Source: Sphagnum compactum
Taxonomy: Eukaryota > Bryophyta > Sphagnopsida > Sphagnales
Assembly (NCBI GenBank): GCA_965153455.1
Contig: OZ234493.1
Span: forward strand, 28,944,213-29,008,212
Direction of reading: 5' to 3'
DNA length: 64,000 nucleotides
Part shown: piece after piece, positions 32,850 to 45,275 of the stretch
Layout of the letters: each line of letters starts with the position of its first letter
Numbering within the stretch: position 1 is the first letter of the stretch
Position numbers and translations under genes: made by a program
The notes under the pieces: generated by a model
What the model was told of the DNA's origin: nothing
What the model saw: the letters and a program-made list of their open reading frames with translations, nothing else
The model's database searches: none

Positions 32850-33700
32850 ATTTTGGGTGTCATTAACTAGATGGAAAATGCAACATTCGTATGCTACATT
32901 TTAAAAAATGGAAGACGATAATGGTTTTTTGTTATACATAAGAAGTGTGTTTGGTAATTTGAATGCAATATAAATTGGCTTGTGAAAACCTAACAAATAT
33001 GCTTTTGTTACACTATATTTACATTCATTTCTAGGGACATTTGCCCATATATGGTCTAGTTAAGATCCAACTTTTGTGGTGCTTTCATTAAATTGTAATT
33101 TTAATTTGAATTTATTCATGAAATCTAATAGTTCTTGTTTATTTTTTCCATGGTTATTGTTTTTTAGAATGTCAACATTAAAATATCCCATTATGATGAT
33201 TGGATAATGTTTGGGAGACTGTTGAGTTATAATTTGAAGTTTGTTTAGGAATGTAAAACTAAACATGAATGAGCTTTATACACACATACAATATGTATTG
33301 CTTTTTGTGTATTAATATAAAAAGTTGCTACTACATATTTGGAACCATCATTAATCATTGTATTAAAAGAATCTAAGTGCATGTGTATGTCATACATCAT
33401 CATTAACCATGACCATCATAGATTGAAATATATAAATACTCCGATGAATTTATAAATTTGTGCACATCTACTGATGGATGGTGTATTTTTGTTTTCTATA
33501 AGACATAAGATATGAAACATTTGAAGGTTATGATCATGGTTGATGTCTTCATAATGTTGGCATAAAAAAGTTGTATTCAAGGTCTGTATAATTACATGAG
33601 AATTATGTAAATTCTTAAATTGAGGACTTACTGGTATCCAAGTCAAAATTGTTTTTAATATATTCATTTCTATATGTACTTTTGGATTCACATAAAAAAT
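32850..33700 (-). pseudogene. Helitron C-terminal endonuclease (EEP fold) remnant
   Basis: Blocks on the minus strand: VHIEMNILKTILTWIPVSPQ and ILCLIENKNTP (33691-33500, usually LCLTETK), then PIIIMGYFNVDILKNNNHG (about 33200), LLDFMNKFKLKLQFNESTTK, and LDHIWANVPRNECKYSVTKA with FHKPIYIAFKLPNTL (33060-32950). The GDFN catalytic motif of the family reads GYFN here, so the metal-binding Asp is lost. LDHIW corresponds to the conserved (L/I)DHI(W/F) motif. The domain is the last one of the element. Confidence 0.82.
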
Positions 33701-33780
33701 TTCATGTTGGAAAGGAGTTAATAAAAATTAATTTTTTTTTGTTCGGATGTAAGATAATGATGTATATGTTAACCCATGTT

Positions 33781-34990
33781 TTAAACATTAGTAAGATGAT
33801 CAAAAGCCAATTCATTTAATGATAATCTTTGAGAATGATGGATGGTTTTTATTGTTGTAAGTTTAATTGGAAATTGAATCCTTGCTATGATAAATGATTG
33901 AGATTTACCAATTATTATATATTTGATGATAGGTTCAATTGGTGTCCATTTTGATTCAATGATATTATTATAATAATGATTGTATTTTACTTGGTCATTA
34001 TTACAAATCAATGGAAAGTTTGTAAGATGGTGGGCATGATTAATGATTAATTTCCATTGTTTTGAAAGTAAATGTGGGACCTAATGTATTAATGAACACA
34101 TGTTCATTATGTTTCTGCACAAGTTTAATTGTATAAAATAAATATGGAATAGTAAAATTATTGGGTGGTTGTTGATTACAAATTGAATTTCTAAATTGAA
34201 TATCCTTTGTATCTTTTGTTGCAGTGGGAGATTTGTTCAAAGTTTGTATGAAAACCATATCAGATTATCACATCACTTTATTTAATTCATAACATTGGAC
34301 ATATGTTTGCCAAAAATTTGGTGTTATTGCATTCACATTGTTTTTAATATTCTGAAAAATCTAACTATCTTTCACATGGGGTGCTTGATAAAAATCACTT
34401 GTCATGATAACATCCACACTATCAAAGAATTTCATTTGAATATGTTTTACAGACCTTAACTTATTGTCTATAACATTCAACATTCTAGCAACAACAAGTG
34501 ATATTTCATTTATCACAACAAGTTGTAATTGTTCATATCAACATCTAAACCTATTTAATGAATTTGTTGATAAGTTTGGTAGACTAGATAAGGATTGTTG
34601 GACAATTATGTTCAATGTTGAACGTATTGTTAAACCATCAATATTGAAGGCATCTTTATTTGTTGATGCCATAGGTAAAGCCTTATATTTTGTTAATTCA
34701 GAAGATATGTTTTTATTGTATAATCATAATAATCCTTGAATTGTAAATTTTAATGTAAAAGTTTTATTAATTCCAACACCCCTTGTAAAAACCAAAAAAA
34801 TAAATATATTATGGTATAATTGTTTTTTATGCATAACATCATCAAATATTAATCTTTGTTCTTCATTTAATTATTTAAGCAAATTATGATAATCAAATTT
34901 TTCCATCATCATAGAATTTGAAGATTTTGTGAAATTTTCATCTTCTAAAGTTTGTGATTTTTAGTATGATACATTATGTGGTTGAATCAC
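33781..34990 (-). pseudogene. Helitron PIF1-type helicase remnant
   Basis: Walker A region near 34780: VFTRGVGINKTFTLKF, where a GxGxGKT motif would be expected. Next come KALPMASTNKDAFNIDGLTI, then LQLVVINEISLVVARMLNVI near 34520, the Walker B box with DEIS changed to NEIS. Further along are PNFWQTYVQCYELNK (about 34300), RNSICNQQPPNNFTIPYLFY and, at 34011-33781, ESKWTPIEPIIKYIIIGKSQ and TIKTIHHSQRLSLNELAFD, the motif VI region (TIHKSQGxTL in PIF1). Helicase activity would unwind DNA during rolling-circle transposition. Changes in both Walker boxes and several stops disable this copy. Confidence 0.85.
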
Positions 34991-35280
34991 AAAGTTAGAT
35001 CGTAAATCATATTGTTCAATATTGATTGTGTTTGTAATAGGAATTGCAAGACATGAATCATTTACTTCATTATCTATGTTTTCATTACAAATGTTAACTG
35101 GATGCAATAATTCTCATTTTGAATATATTGAATCATTCATTTCTTTTGTATTTGGATATGACATTTGGTAGTTAAAAATAGATTTAATTTTAAAATTTCA
35201 TCATGTTGTTGACAATATGCATCATGTCATGTTAAACTAGTTCCAAGTTTTGAATTTTTTAAAGTTCAAAATGGTGAATA

Positions 35281-36201
35281 TTATAGAAATTGTTCTCTTG
35301 ACCAATTTTCAATATTTTTATATTTCTTATAATTTACAAACCTAATAATTTTGGGTTTGCGATGTTTTGAAATGTTAATCTTATAAAAATTATTAAATTC
35401 TACTAGTGATAAAGATTCATATTGATTAGGATGACTAATATATTTGTTTATGATTGATGAACACATTATATTAGTTGGATCAGGTTCATTTAATGCAAAT
35501 TGTGGTTTTAACACAAAAACACATTTTTCAAAAGGAGAAGCATTACTAAATTGAAATGTTTAAAATCAATGATATAATGGTAAAGAAAAACACAAAATAA
35601 ACAAGTTGTGTAACCATTTGTTGAGCATTGAAAAGACATTACCCAATTTTTGAATTTTTGTATTTTCATCTATATTATTTGCAAGACATTTTTGTATGAT
35701 AAAATATAATTTGATGTTATTGATTTATCTATTTTAGTCATATATGATGTGCAATATGTTGCAACTCCATATGGGTTTAAGATGAATTGAATATCTATAT
35801 TTCCAAACCACAAATGAGCTACACGTGTACTAAATGCATTAGTTTTTATGTTTTTAGGATTTTTGTTTTAAAAAAATGTGTTTTTTTTTTATTAATTTTC
35901 TTCTAAAATTTTATATATGAGTATTTTCATCAAGGTTTAAAAAATTTCAAAATTCAAAAAAGATATATCTTCATTTTTTATTTTATTTTAAAGTTTGAAA
36001 TATAGTTTTTGCTTGTGTATGGAGGCATTGTTGTGAAAATGGATAATTCCCATCTATTTGAAATGGTTTTACAATTTTTGTTTCATGCATGGGAGGTAAT
36101 GGATAATGAAATCTATAAACAATTTTAATTTTTTTTACATGTACATGTGTGTTGATGTTGTTGTGCATTTTGCAATGGATTTGGTAACAGTGATACATCA
36201 C
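35281..36201 (-). pseudogene. Helitron linker between Rep and helicase
   Basis: The open frame 36201-35983 contains HYPLPPMHETKIVKPFQIDG and CLHTQAKTIFQTLK, comparable to the R(F/Y)xxPxPP segment after the Rep domain in Helitrons. The open frame 35514-35281 reads MCSSIINKYISHPNQYESLS, LVEFNNFYKINISKHRKPK and FVNYKKYKNIENWSREQFL, matching the linker seen before the helicase in Rep-helicase proteins. Stretches between the two are decayed. Confidence 0.65.
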
Positions 36202-36229
36202 AAGAAATAAACATGTCTACAAATCATTC

Positions 36230-37640
36230 AATTTCTTCATTTGCGCACCCCATACATATGAACATCTTTAATCCATAAAAGTCCATGGTCATGTTTGTTT
36301 CCACGATTTTGAAATTTAATGACAAAATACAAATTGAAAATGTGCCCAAAAAGATAATGGTCTTTTGTCATAAATTTGTGGAAAAAAGATGTTTTATGAT
36401 TGTAATACTTTACACATATGATAGGGTCGTTTCATATCAATTCTACTATATGAAGATATTGTAAATCTTTTATTTTATTTGGGAGATTTAATCTCGAAGC
36501 ATGTAATGTGTGTAAAGCTTTAATGAAAGGATCCCATAATCTTTTAGTATATGTAAAAGTGATAAAAAACGTTGGAGGATCAAGTTGCTTGATCATTACA
36601 AATAAATTATTTTGTAATTTTTCAAAATAATCATGTGAATTATGTAAGCCTTGTAAATCATGATTACCTAAGCATGATTTGAAAATATTGTTTTGGTTTA
36701 TCTCATACTTGAGAAGCTTTTAAGGTTCTACCACATAATTTTCCTTTTCATATTCGCACCCAACTCAAACTTATGACTTTTTATATATAAATTTTACCAA
36801 CTTTAAAAAAAAGGATACATATATTGGTTGAAAAATCCACAAATTTATGAAGTAATTCCCATTGAGTTATTTGTTAATATGAAAAATTTCTTGAGAATTA
36901 TCGAAGTTGGCCATAAAACAATGTTGGAAATTTTAGTTCTTTTGAATGCTTAGTTTTAAATAAACTTAGAAGGTGAAAATGTTGACTTGGGGCAATAAAA
37001 TATAATATTATTACAATCCATTATTTTTGGAGTTTCCAAAAAGTTATGTATTATCGAATCTATTGGTGTATAGTGTAATTATTCACTATTAAAATTAGAC
37101 TTATTAGATGATGCATCAATAAAATTAAAAATTTGGAATTCTAAATCCATATATAAAGTAAACAAAGTTGCCCATTAAAGATGAATGGTAACATTCAAAT
37201 CTTTCAATAATGGTGTCTTAATTAAATCTCATAAAACAATCATCACCATTTTGGACGAACATTTCTTGACATATAAGGCAATTCGTATTCAAAACGTTGC
37301 TTAAGAAACACACCTATTGTTGCATCATCATGTGATAAACATGGTAATATTGATTGAGTTTGATTCGTGTTTGTAAAGACATTAGTAAGATTACCATGCA
37401 TCCTATATTGCCCTTACCCATATAATTTATGAATTTGAGTGAAAACAAGACATAGTGAAATAAGACGTTTTTTTAATTGTGATAATTTTTTGACCGATGG
37501 AATGATTTTGTTTTTGGAGATACCATTGATCTTACGTAAACAACTTGTACATATGTATGATGTAAGGCTAGGTTTTATTTGAAAGTATGTAGAAAGTTGT
37601 TTTGATATTTTGTTTAAAAAATATTTAAGTTGTTTTTAAA
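36230..37640 (-). pseudogene. Helitron Rep (HUH) and N-terminal region remnant
   Basis: From 36720 on the minus strand: HDYFEKLQNNLFVMIKQLDP, PTFFITFTYTKRLWDPFIKA, LHTLHASRLNLPNKIKDLQ, VKYYNHKTSFFHKFMTKDHY, then FQNRGNKHDHGLLWIKDVHM. The HDH is the HUH metal-binding motif of the rolling-circle initiator, and QxRGxxHxH is typical of Helitron Rep. Upstream (37560-37230) are TSCLRKINGISKNKIIPSVK, SLCLVFTQIHKLYG and QTQSILPCLSHDDATIGVFL, comparable to the DUF6570-type N-terminal region of Helentron-like proteins. Stops and a few shifts are present. Confidence 0.78.
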
Positions 37641-37999
37641 AACATAAGCTTTCACAATTAAAACATGCAATTATGGGAACATCTTGGATTTTTTAATTAT
37701 AAATGTCAATGTATATTGATTTTTTTTCATTTTCCATTATATTAACATTATGTTTTATTTTATTTGATTGAACATCGTGTTCCACAAAAATCGTTGTTTA
37801 GGAATTGGTTGTTTAACTTTTTTTAGAGTGCAATGAGTACATGATGATTGAACATTGTCATTTATGGAAGATTCATCTGATTTTTTTGTATACATATCAC
37901 AAGAAGAAATCTTGGGTTTTTCCTCTACCCAAATGCATTATGTTTTTAGTGAATTGGGACAAAGTTCATTAATATGTAAGTTACATGGTTTTGGTAAAA

Positions 38000-40900
38000 A
38001 AGGACTAATTGATTAACACATTTTTAGTGAAATGTTTTTTGGTTGTTTTGGACAGTGACATGTTGCATTAGATAATTTGTAATTTGAAAAAACTGACATG
38101 GATATTATGAGGTTTGAAGTTAATATGATGTGGATTAACATGTCACGTCATCATGTAACATTTTTAACCCTTTTTTTTTGTCACAAATTGTAAATTTTCA
38201 CAACATGTCGTGACAAAAATACATGCCTTGATTTAAAACTATTATTATTATTTGCGTTTGGTTTGGATTTTCTCAAAATATTTTGAAAATATTGACCATC
38301 ATCGTACATGTTTCATAAACCATATTTATACATGATAACATCAATGTGTCTACACATTACATACATATATGTACGAATTCATCAAGGTTTGAACACAAGA
38401 CTTCATAGAGATGCACCAAGGATTTCAACACCAAACCACTTCCAAATTTTGATGAAATAAAAAGAAAGTTCAACTTTATTATCTTTGACATGAAACTATT
38501 TAAGAAATTCAAACTATAACATACATTTTTTTTTTCAAAATTTATTCAAATGCTACAAATGAAAATATACAGATCTTGAAACTTATTCAATAATTATTCA
38601 TAAAAATAATTATAATTTATAATTATGCAATTTGAAAGGTTCAAAAGTAACTTAAAATAACATGTTATGAATAAAACAAAAAAATCTACAAATCATTTTT
38701 GTTTAAATTCATCTACAATCTTCATAAATGGAATTCAATTGAATGTGAATTCAAAAGTGTTTTCGTTAAATATTTAACAAAGATATTTTTTTGTGTAAAA
38801 TATATGTTCAATTTTTGAAGAGTTGTAAGTTATTTTTCTCAATACGATTATGTACAATATTTATTAGAAAAATTGTGATGTTATTCAAATTATAATCACC
38901 TATAAGTAGTTTTACTTACATTTGCTTATAGAAGAGTTACGGAATTACAAAATTATTTAAATCCTTCAATATTACCTTAAAAATTTATCAATTTTAAATT
39001 TGATAAAATTTCATATTTTTTTGGAAGAAAACCATTGTTGATGTTTCCCCCCTTTTAAATTGGCAAAAATTGGCCACTAAAAAGAACATTAATTAAATAA
39101 TCAATATAACCATTTTCTCTCAACATCATATTTGTAACAATATTAGTTATAGATAAAAATGATTAATTACACAACTTTAAAGAATATTACAACATATTAT
39201 TTATATTATTTTAAATTTTTTTTCCAATAATGTAGCAATACATTTTACATTTTAGAAATTAAAAAAACATAATTTGGTGATATTTTGGCATTAAAGAGTT
39301 GGATTACCTCCCCCCCCCCCCCCCCCTTTTAGTCAACAATTTTTTTTGTTTTATTTTTGGTGGCAAATTTTTGCAAGTTAGTGGTTCTTTTTGGGGGAAA
39401 AAAAAGAAAAAAAATGAAAATTCAAGGAAAAATTTCAAGGGTGGTCATTCATTCAAAAAAATAAAAATATGCTAATATAAATTTAAGGTGTTATATATTA
39501 GTTGTTGGGAAAAAGGTGTAATTTAATTACTTCTCAAATATGGTACTATTTATTTTAATATATATTTATAATTAATATAGATTATGTAATATTTATAATT
39601 TATAATAATATATGTTGGTGTAAAGATGTGTATATTTAAAAATTTAAGTAAGAATAGGGTGAGAAAATAGGTTTAAAAAATCATCTAATACAGTCCAAAA
39701 AATAAATTGTTTGATGCACATGGTTTAGAACTCTAACGATTAGTGACCCCTATGAGAATAATGCAATTTCAATAAATTTTTTAAAAGCTTTGAGATCACA
39801 AATTTGAAAGAACAAATAGAGAACAAAAAGATTATTCATAATGAATAATGATTAATAATTTCAATGTTAAAAACCATAAATAGTTCCAACATCGAACTTA
39901 CTTTAAACTTACTCCAACATGAATATATATAAAAATTAAAATTTTATAATAGGTTTTAGGACTTGTAGCCAAAATATTAAAAGAATTTAACAAATTAATA
40001 TCTTCATATATTGTCTGTAGCAAAAACATAACTATATTTTCTTATCAATAATCATTGTCATTTGAACAACACCACAAAAATAAAATAATAATAATGATAA
40101 TTCATTGATGTCATTATTATGAGATCACCATATTTTATGTTTTTATTTATTTATAATTAAAAATTTTCATCTCTAAATACTTAGACATAAACTTGTAACA
40201 AAAAAAACATAAAAACAAATGTTAAATCATGTCAACAATAAAAATAAAAATGTACCCCAAAAACATTAATTAAGATTTATATTTCTCATATATCAAGAAA
40301 TAAAATGGAGAAAGAATTTAAGCATTGTTTTCTGAGGTTTTGTTATTGTGGCATCATGAACAATTTGTAATAAAAAACTTGTCCAATGACGAACGAACTA
40401 GGGGAAAAACATAAATTTTTGTAAATGTACAAGTTTGAACATTAAATTTTTTAAATAAAAGGTCTACATGGACACTAGATTTTGTATATATGAACATTTT
40501 GACTTAATCTTTAATTCAAATATAGATGTGAAACGTAACAAATTTTTATACATCAATTTCAAGGAAATTATGGTGAGTGTAAAATGTAATTAGATAGTAA
40601 TGGATTTAACACATTCAAAATGAATTATTCAACTCATTTGCAAATGTTGATAGTTCAAGAGATGTGAGCTCTTTAGAAATTATTGCATGTGTTTTATTAA
40701 ATTATGATAAGTGTAAAATGCAACCCATGAGTAATGGTTTCAACATGATAAAAACGTACAATTCAATTCATTTACCATGTTGATAGTGGAAAGGATGTCA
40801 AAAAAATCACTAACCATTATAGTGCAATGTGTAAATAAAGTTAAATGCTACATAAATTTCCACATCAACAATTTGAATTTTTAAAAAAATAAAATAAGGC

Positions 40901-41095
40901 GACTTCTTGTGTAAGTGCAATGTGCAACTTGTGAATAACATTCTCCACTTGTTATCAAACCTTGAATCAACTTGTGCTAGATGTTAATAGTTGAAAAGTT
41001 GTTAACATAATGATTAAACAATATTACCACTCTTGTAAGGAATCTAGGGTTGAGATGTTTTCCATGTCAAAAAAATTTCCATTATTATAAAATCC
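38000..41095. other. AT-rich intergenic, no gene recognised
   Basis: Nothing with coding character was found. A C-run (39310-39326) is listed separately. The right end of the Helitron should lie somewhere in the left part of this stretch. Confidence 0.5.
39310..39326 (+). repeat. C-run of 17
   Basis: A homopolymer of 17 C after CCT in otherwise AT-rich DNA. Confidence 0.9.
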
Positions 41096-41100
41096 AACAT

Positions 41101-41920
41101 TGTCGCAACCCCACTTTAAAGGAGTGTGAGGATGACATTCACACTCCCGAAACAGGGACTTGTGAGTTCTCCGAGACTCTCAAAAATTCAGAGTTTGATT
41201 ACAGGGGTCAAAACACCTTGCCTTAAGGTGTTCTTTATACCGTTGGAAAGCTCTTAAAGTGTAGATGTCGAAAATGGCCTCGCATGAGCCATTTAGACAT
41301 CTGCAGCACAAGTTGTGGTCAAAAGAAGGGCCGGGAGTCAAACTGGCAGTTTGACTCTCGACCACTAAAAGTCAGGAATCAACCCGACTCAGATGTGTGC
41401 AAGTGGAGTGCGACACACCGTTGGAAAGCTCTTGAAGAGAGCTACAAGTTTGCTCTAGACCTCATCCCAATCAGAGGTCTGAGCAAGGAGTTATGAACTC
41501 TCAAAGTCCCGGGAGTCCAAACCGAGACAGTTTCGAGATTCCTCCTTGGGAGTCCCGGGAAAAAGTGCCATTCGGATGCAGGTGCCGCGGAGTAACGCAG
41601 AGAATACTATATGGGGGAAGGTGGTGGCTTCCCTCGAGTCCGGGCCGTGGTGAGTCATGTGAGTCCAAGGTCACCCGTGGCTTGTCCCAACACTGAAAGT
41701 GCTTCCGATGTGAACTAACCAACTTGTTGGTTGGTTTGATGCAGGTTCGAGTAATTAAGTAAAGCTTGTCCCTCGCCCTAGTCTAATCCCGGAGCTTCAG
41801 CACGCCCCTCTACCCCTTTTAGTGCTCGAAGCTGGGAGCGTGCCCCAAGTTCCAAACAATTTCGTTGTTTGACTTCTTTGGACCCACCTTGGGTCTAACA
41901 AGGAACTTGGGAGCGTGTCA
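41101..41920 (+). repeat. Solo LTR A, 820 bp, with 5-bp target duplication AACAT
   Basis: The element starts TGTCGCAACCCCACTTT and ends CTTGGGAGCGTGTCA (TG..CA). It is flanked on both sides by AACAT (41096-41100 and 41921-41925). It is GC-richer than its surroundings and contains the repeated phrase GTTGGAAAGCTCTTRAAG twice (about 41232 and 41422). No polypurine tract, primer-binding site or coding region adjoins it, so it is a solo LTR left by recombination between the two LTRs of one element. Orientation (plus here) is arbitrary without internal sequence. It aligns, inverted, with 51263-52082. Confidence 0.9.
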
Positions 41921-41925
41921 AACAT

Positions 41926-43335
41926 GGAGGGAAAATTTGAGTGCTAATGAACAAGGCAATCATTATTTTCACTATGGAAATTATGCACAAATAATTTTTT
42001 AAAAATTACACTTGTTATTTGTGCACAATGATAATTATCAAATAATGGTCAAATTGGACAACTAGTTGTAATGGGTGGTAGTGAAAAAACCTAAAAAACT
42101 TTCTTATGTATATTTCATGTGATTCATAATTTGTGATCTTGTTCTTTGAATATTTGGAAACCTATTAACGAATTTCAATGTTTATTCAAAACGAGTAAGA
42201 TTTGGATAAACATCTAATACTTCAAAAATAATATTGTCAGAAAATGCCTAATCAAATTTTTTTTTCTTTTCTTTTGTGTCATATTACGATCAAAAATTAG
42301 ATTTTGGAAATGTTCCATTTGAACTTTAGGAATTTTTTTAATTTTGGTTTTAGAAATTAAGGTGGATGGACTAGGCAAAATCTCATAATTGATAGGGAAA
42401 TTTGTATTAGTTTTCATTTTTTTGTAAATATTGAATACGATTTTTACTTTGTTTTAAGTAATATTTGTATTGCAAGAAATGTTGAATAGGGAAACAACAT
42501 ATTGCCATTGTGAATCCCAATTTTTTTCAAAATGTCCATTATTGTAGAGTCAAAATTTTCATTCCAATAGAAACACGTAGTTAGTTGTGAGAATTGAATT
42601 TAAAGTTTTTGCATCCCTAATTTTGAAAAAGATGGAAAATCATCTAAACCTATGTGAAATTTGGAATCATTCATTTGAAAACTAGGTGAAGACCGAGATA
42701 GACCATAACATATTCAATTACCTCAAAATGTTGAAAGTTGTAAACTATATGTAAAGGGATAGATTGAAAATCCCTTCCACATCAAGACATAATGCATTTT
42801 GATATTTTATTCCAAATGTAAATTGGCCTTTGTAAATATTCAACTATCCAAAATATTGTAGTGAAATCTCCCCACAAACGTCCCATTGTAACACATAATG
42901 CCATTTTTGTCACATACTGATGTTCATTTATCACCATACCTTGATGTAATTTTTTTTAAAACTTGGATTTAATTCTCAAATATGACATTGTTGAATTTTT
43001 TTTGTATTCAATAATAAACATTGATTTCAATGTGCCATGTTATTTTGCCTCAATTGAAGAAACAACAAACGATTATTCAATAAATAAAATATAGAATCAA
43101 AAAGATAGTTGCTTATTTCATATTTGTATGTTGAAACAAATGAAGATCATAGGAATGCAATATACGTTCAAATGATGAATCAACAAGATTTAATAAAATT
43201 GTTTCCATTATTATGAACTTCAATTTAATCCAAATATATAAATAATAAAAATCACCTTCTCACACATACACATTCAAAAAGACATGGAATCAATGATTCA
43301 TTTAAAAAATTATTTACATTGAATTGTTTTTTTAC
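41926..43335. other. AT-rich intergenic, no gene recognised
   Basis: No coding sequence, RNA gene or clear repeat was identified. Confidence 0.5.
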
Positions 43336-43339
43336 AACT

Positions 43340-43690
43340 TCTTGGATTGAAAAAATATTTAAATATAAAAAATGCTTATATTGAAAATTTATTTAAATAT
43401 AAACAAATGGTTATATTGAAAAATTATTCATATTAAAAATTTACTGTATTAAAAAACTAATTATACTGAAAAATTGCTTGGATCAAAATTTGATTGGATG
43501 GAAAAACTTCTTGGATTGAAAACTTGTTTATATTGAAAAATGAAGAATTTCTTACATTAAAATATATTGAAAAAATTTCTTACATTAAAAAACTATTGGT
43601 ACTTAAAACTGCTTGCATTGAAAAACTAATTGGATTAAAAAACCATTTGTACTTTAAAACTACTTGTATTGAAAAATCGCTTTAAACATC
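43340..43690 (+). repeat. Degenerate tandem array around TTGGATTGAAAAACT
   Basis: Phrases such as TTGGATTGAAAA, TTATATTGAAAAA, TTACATTAAAAAACT and TTGTATTGAAAAATCGC recur roughly every 20-30 bp. The 63-codon open frame 43494-43685 (repeating TSWIENLF, SYIKKLLVL, ACIEKLIGLK) is a product of this repeat and is unlikely to be a gene. Confidence 0.65.
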
Positions 43691-43849
43691 CAAAAAGAAG
43701 AAATCACAAAAAGTATGTTATAGGATGTTTTCATATATATGTCCAATATTTGTATATTAATGGTAATCATAGAAAGGTTGCACAAAAACTATAATTAACA
43801 ATTGTAATGTTTAAGAGGGATTCTATTTAAAAACTTACTTCAACTCATC

Positions 43850-44330
43850 AAAGTGAAGCTTGCGTTTCACATTATGTTGGACATCATCATTAAAACTAAT
43901 TGCCAAAGGAGGAACCAACCCCTTAGCACTCAAATTTCTTTCTATTTATGAGATAAATTATTGTATGTCTTCTTGGAAACCAACAAGGGAGATGTGCCCG
44001 ACAATTTACATTTACCGCAAACAAAAATTGAAATAAGGAACTGAACTTGTTTTAGATGAGCCAAATTAAGGAATTCAAACTTTGTCATATGCACAATTGT
44101 TTCGAGCAATTTTCCTTCAATGGTTAATAATATAGGTCCATTTTTTGTTGTAGTGGGAACCCCAAATAAAACTTGATTTATGAACCTTTGATTTTGAATG
44201 ACAAACATTATAATGAACATCACCCATTGAGTAAATGATGGCATTTGCTACATGACAATTTCCACACATTTTTGGAATGAAAGTGCAGTAAAGCTAATTA
44301 TGGACAACACCTTAGTCACCTAAAGAATAA
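43850..44330 (-). pseudogene. Decayed coding sequence of unknown family
   Basis: On the minus strand the 100-codon frame 44244-43942 (MPSFTQWVMFIIMFVIQNQR to SPLLVSKKTYNNLSHK) is followed, after one stop, by NLSAKGLVPPLAISFNDDVQ and HNVKRKLHFDELK ending in a stop. Upstream, TTATTCTTTAG (about 44330) could be a splice acceptor. The sustained frame suggests an old exon. In another frame CGNCHVANAIIYSMGDVHYN resembles a zinc-binding pattern, but the spacing fits no family well. I do not assign a function. Confidence 0.3.
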
Positions 44331-44439
44331 AAACAAAATATGTTAAAATAAAAAAGTAATGAAGAATGCAAAAAAAAAAAAAAAACAAAACAAAAAATTA
44401 TAATGAAAAGAAATTGAGGAAAAGAAAAGGATTTTTCCT

Positions 44440-44775
44440 TTAGGAGGGACATAATTAAATGGCCATTCAATTGTTAAAAAAAAATTCCTTGGGAAAAACA
44501 CAATCAGATCACCTTCCGAAGGTTATTTTTTTATGAAAAAAATTAGTTTTTTTTAAATTGGGAAGGACATAATTGAGTGGCCGCTTGATTGTTTTTAAAT
44601 TTTTTTCCCTTAGGGGCACAATTAGGTGGCCTTAAGGTGTAATCAAGTGGGCACCCGACTATTTTTAAAAAAAGGTTTTTTTGTTCCCTTAGGGACACAA
44701 TCGGTTGTGTTTTTAAGGTGTAATTAAGTGGCCACCTAGTTGCGTCCCTAAGGCCCAATTGGGTGCCCATTCGAT
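44440..44775. repeat. Irregular repeats of an ACAATTAAGTGGCC-like word
   Basis: GGACATAATTAAATGGCC, GGACATAATTGAGTGGCC, GGCACAATTAGGTGGCC, GGTGTAATCAAGTGGGC and GGTGTAATTAAGTGGCC occur within about 330 bp, separated by T/A-rich spacers and TCCCTTAGGG palindromic words. No coding function was recognised; the minus open frame 44543-44770 follows the repeat. Confidence 0.6.
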
Positions 44776-45275
44776 AAATAATAATATAATAATAATAATA
44801 TATTATTAATATTAATTTTCAATTATTTAAAAAAATATTTAAAGAATATTTAATTATTTACACATTTTTCATTATTGTTTAGTATAAATGACTTATAGAT
44901 GAACATTTGGCATCATGAAATATGTTTCCTTTAATTTGAAAAAACTTTCAAAATATTTTTGAAGAAAATGAAAGGAAAGGAATTTACCTTTTTTAATGCA
45001 AGTCGAGCAATTTATAATTACCATGCAACCTGAAAAATGGGTTTGAGTAGCCTTATCAACAACCTTTGTGATAATTGTGTACTATTGTGCTCTCAAATAT
45101 TGATATCCTTTGGATGTTGTTGGCACATTTTTTATCAAGACCATAACACATTGGCATCCATTGTTTATTTTTAAAAATTGTTCATATTTTGTTTCAAAAT
45201 TATTGCCAAAAGTAAGAACATTTTGGTCAAATTCGTCTTTTTCATTTGTAATCAATAACTATTTTTCACTTTTGG

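Larger units (their letters stand above)
32815..38000 (-). mobile_element. Large Helitron, Rep-helicase-endonuclease (Helentron-like) layout, decayed
   Basis: Minus-strand translation from right to left gives an N-terminal region (37640-37200), an HUH Rep domain with HDHGLLW (about 36720-36230), a linker (36201-35280), a PIF1-type helicase (about 34790-33780) and an endonuclease/exonuclease/phosphatase domain (about 33700-32850) in one continuous order. Rep plus helicase is diagnostic of Helitrons, which move by rolling-circle replication. A C-terminal endonuclease is the mark of the Helentron group, known mainly from animals, fungi and oomycetes. Stops and shifts occur throughout, and the catalytic motifs are mutated in the helicase and the endonuclease. 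Neither terminus (3' hairpin) could be located with confidence. Confidence 0.85.

Noticed and set aside
44180-44290. CGNCHVANAIIYSMGDVHYN followed by CHSKSKVH resembled a B-box zinc finger of CONSTANS-type proteins.
   Set aside because: The Cys and His spacing does not fit a B-box, a stop follows shortly, and another frame is longer in the same place.
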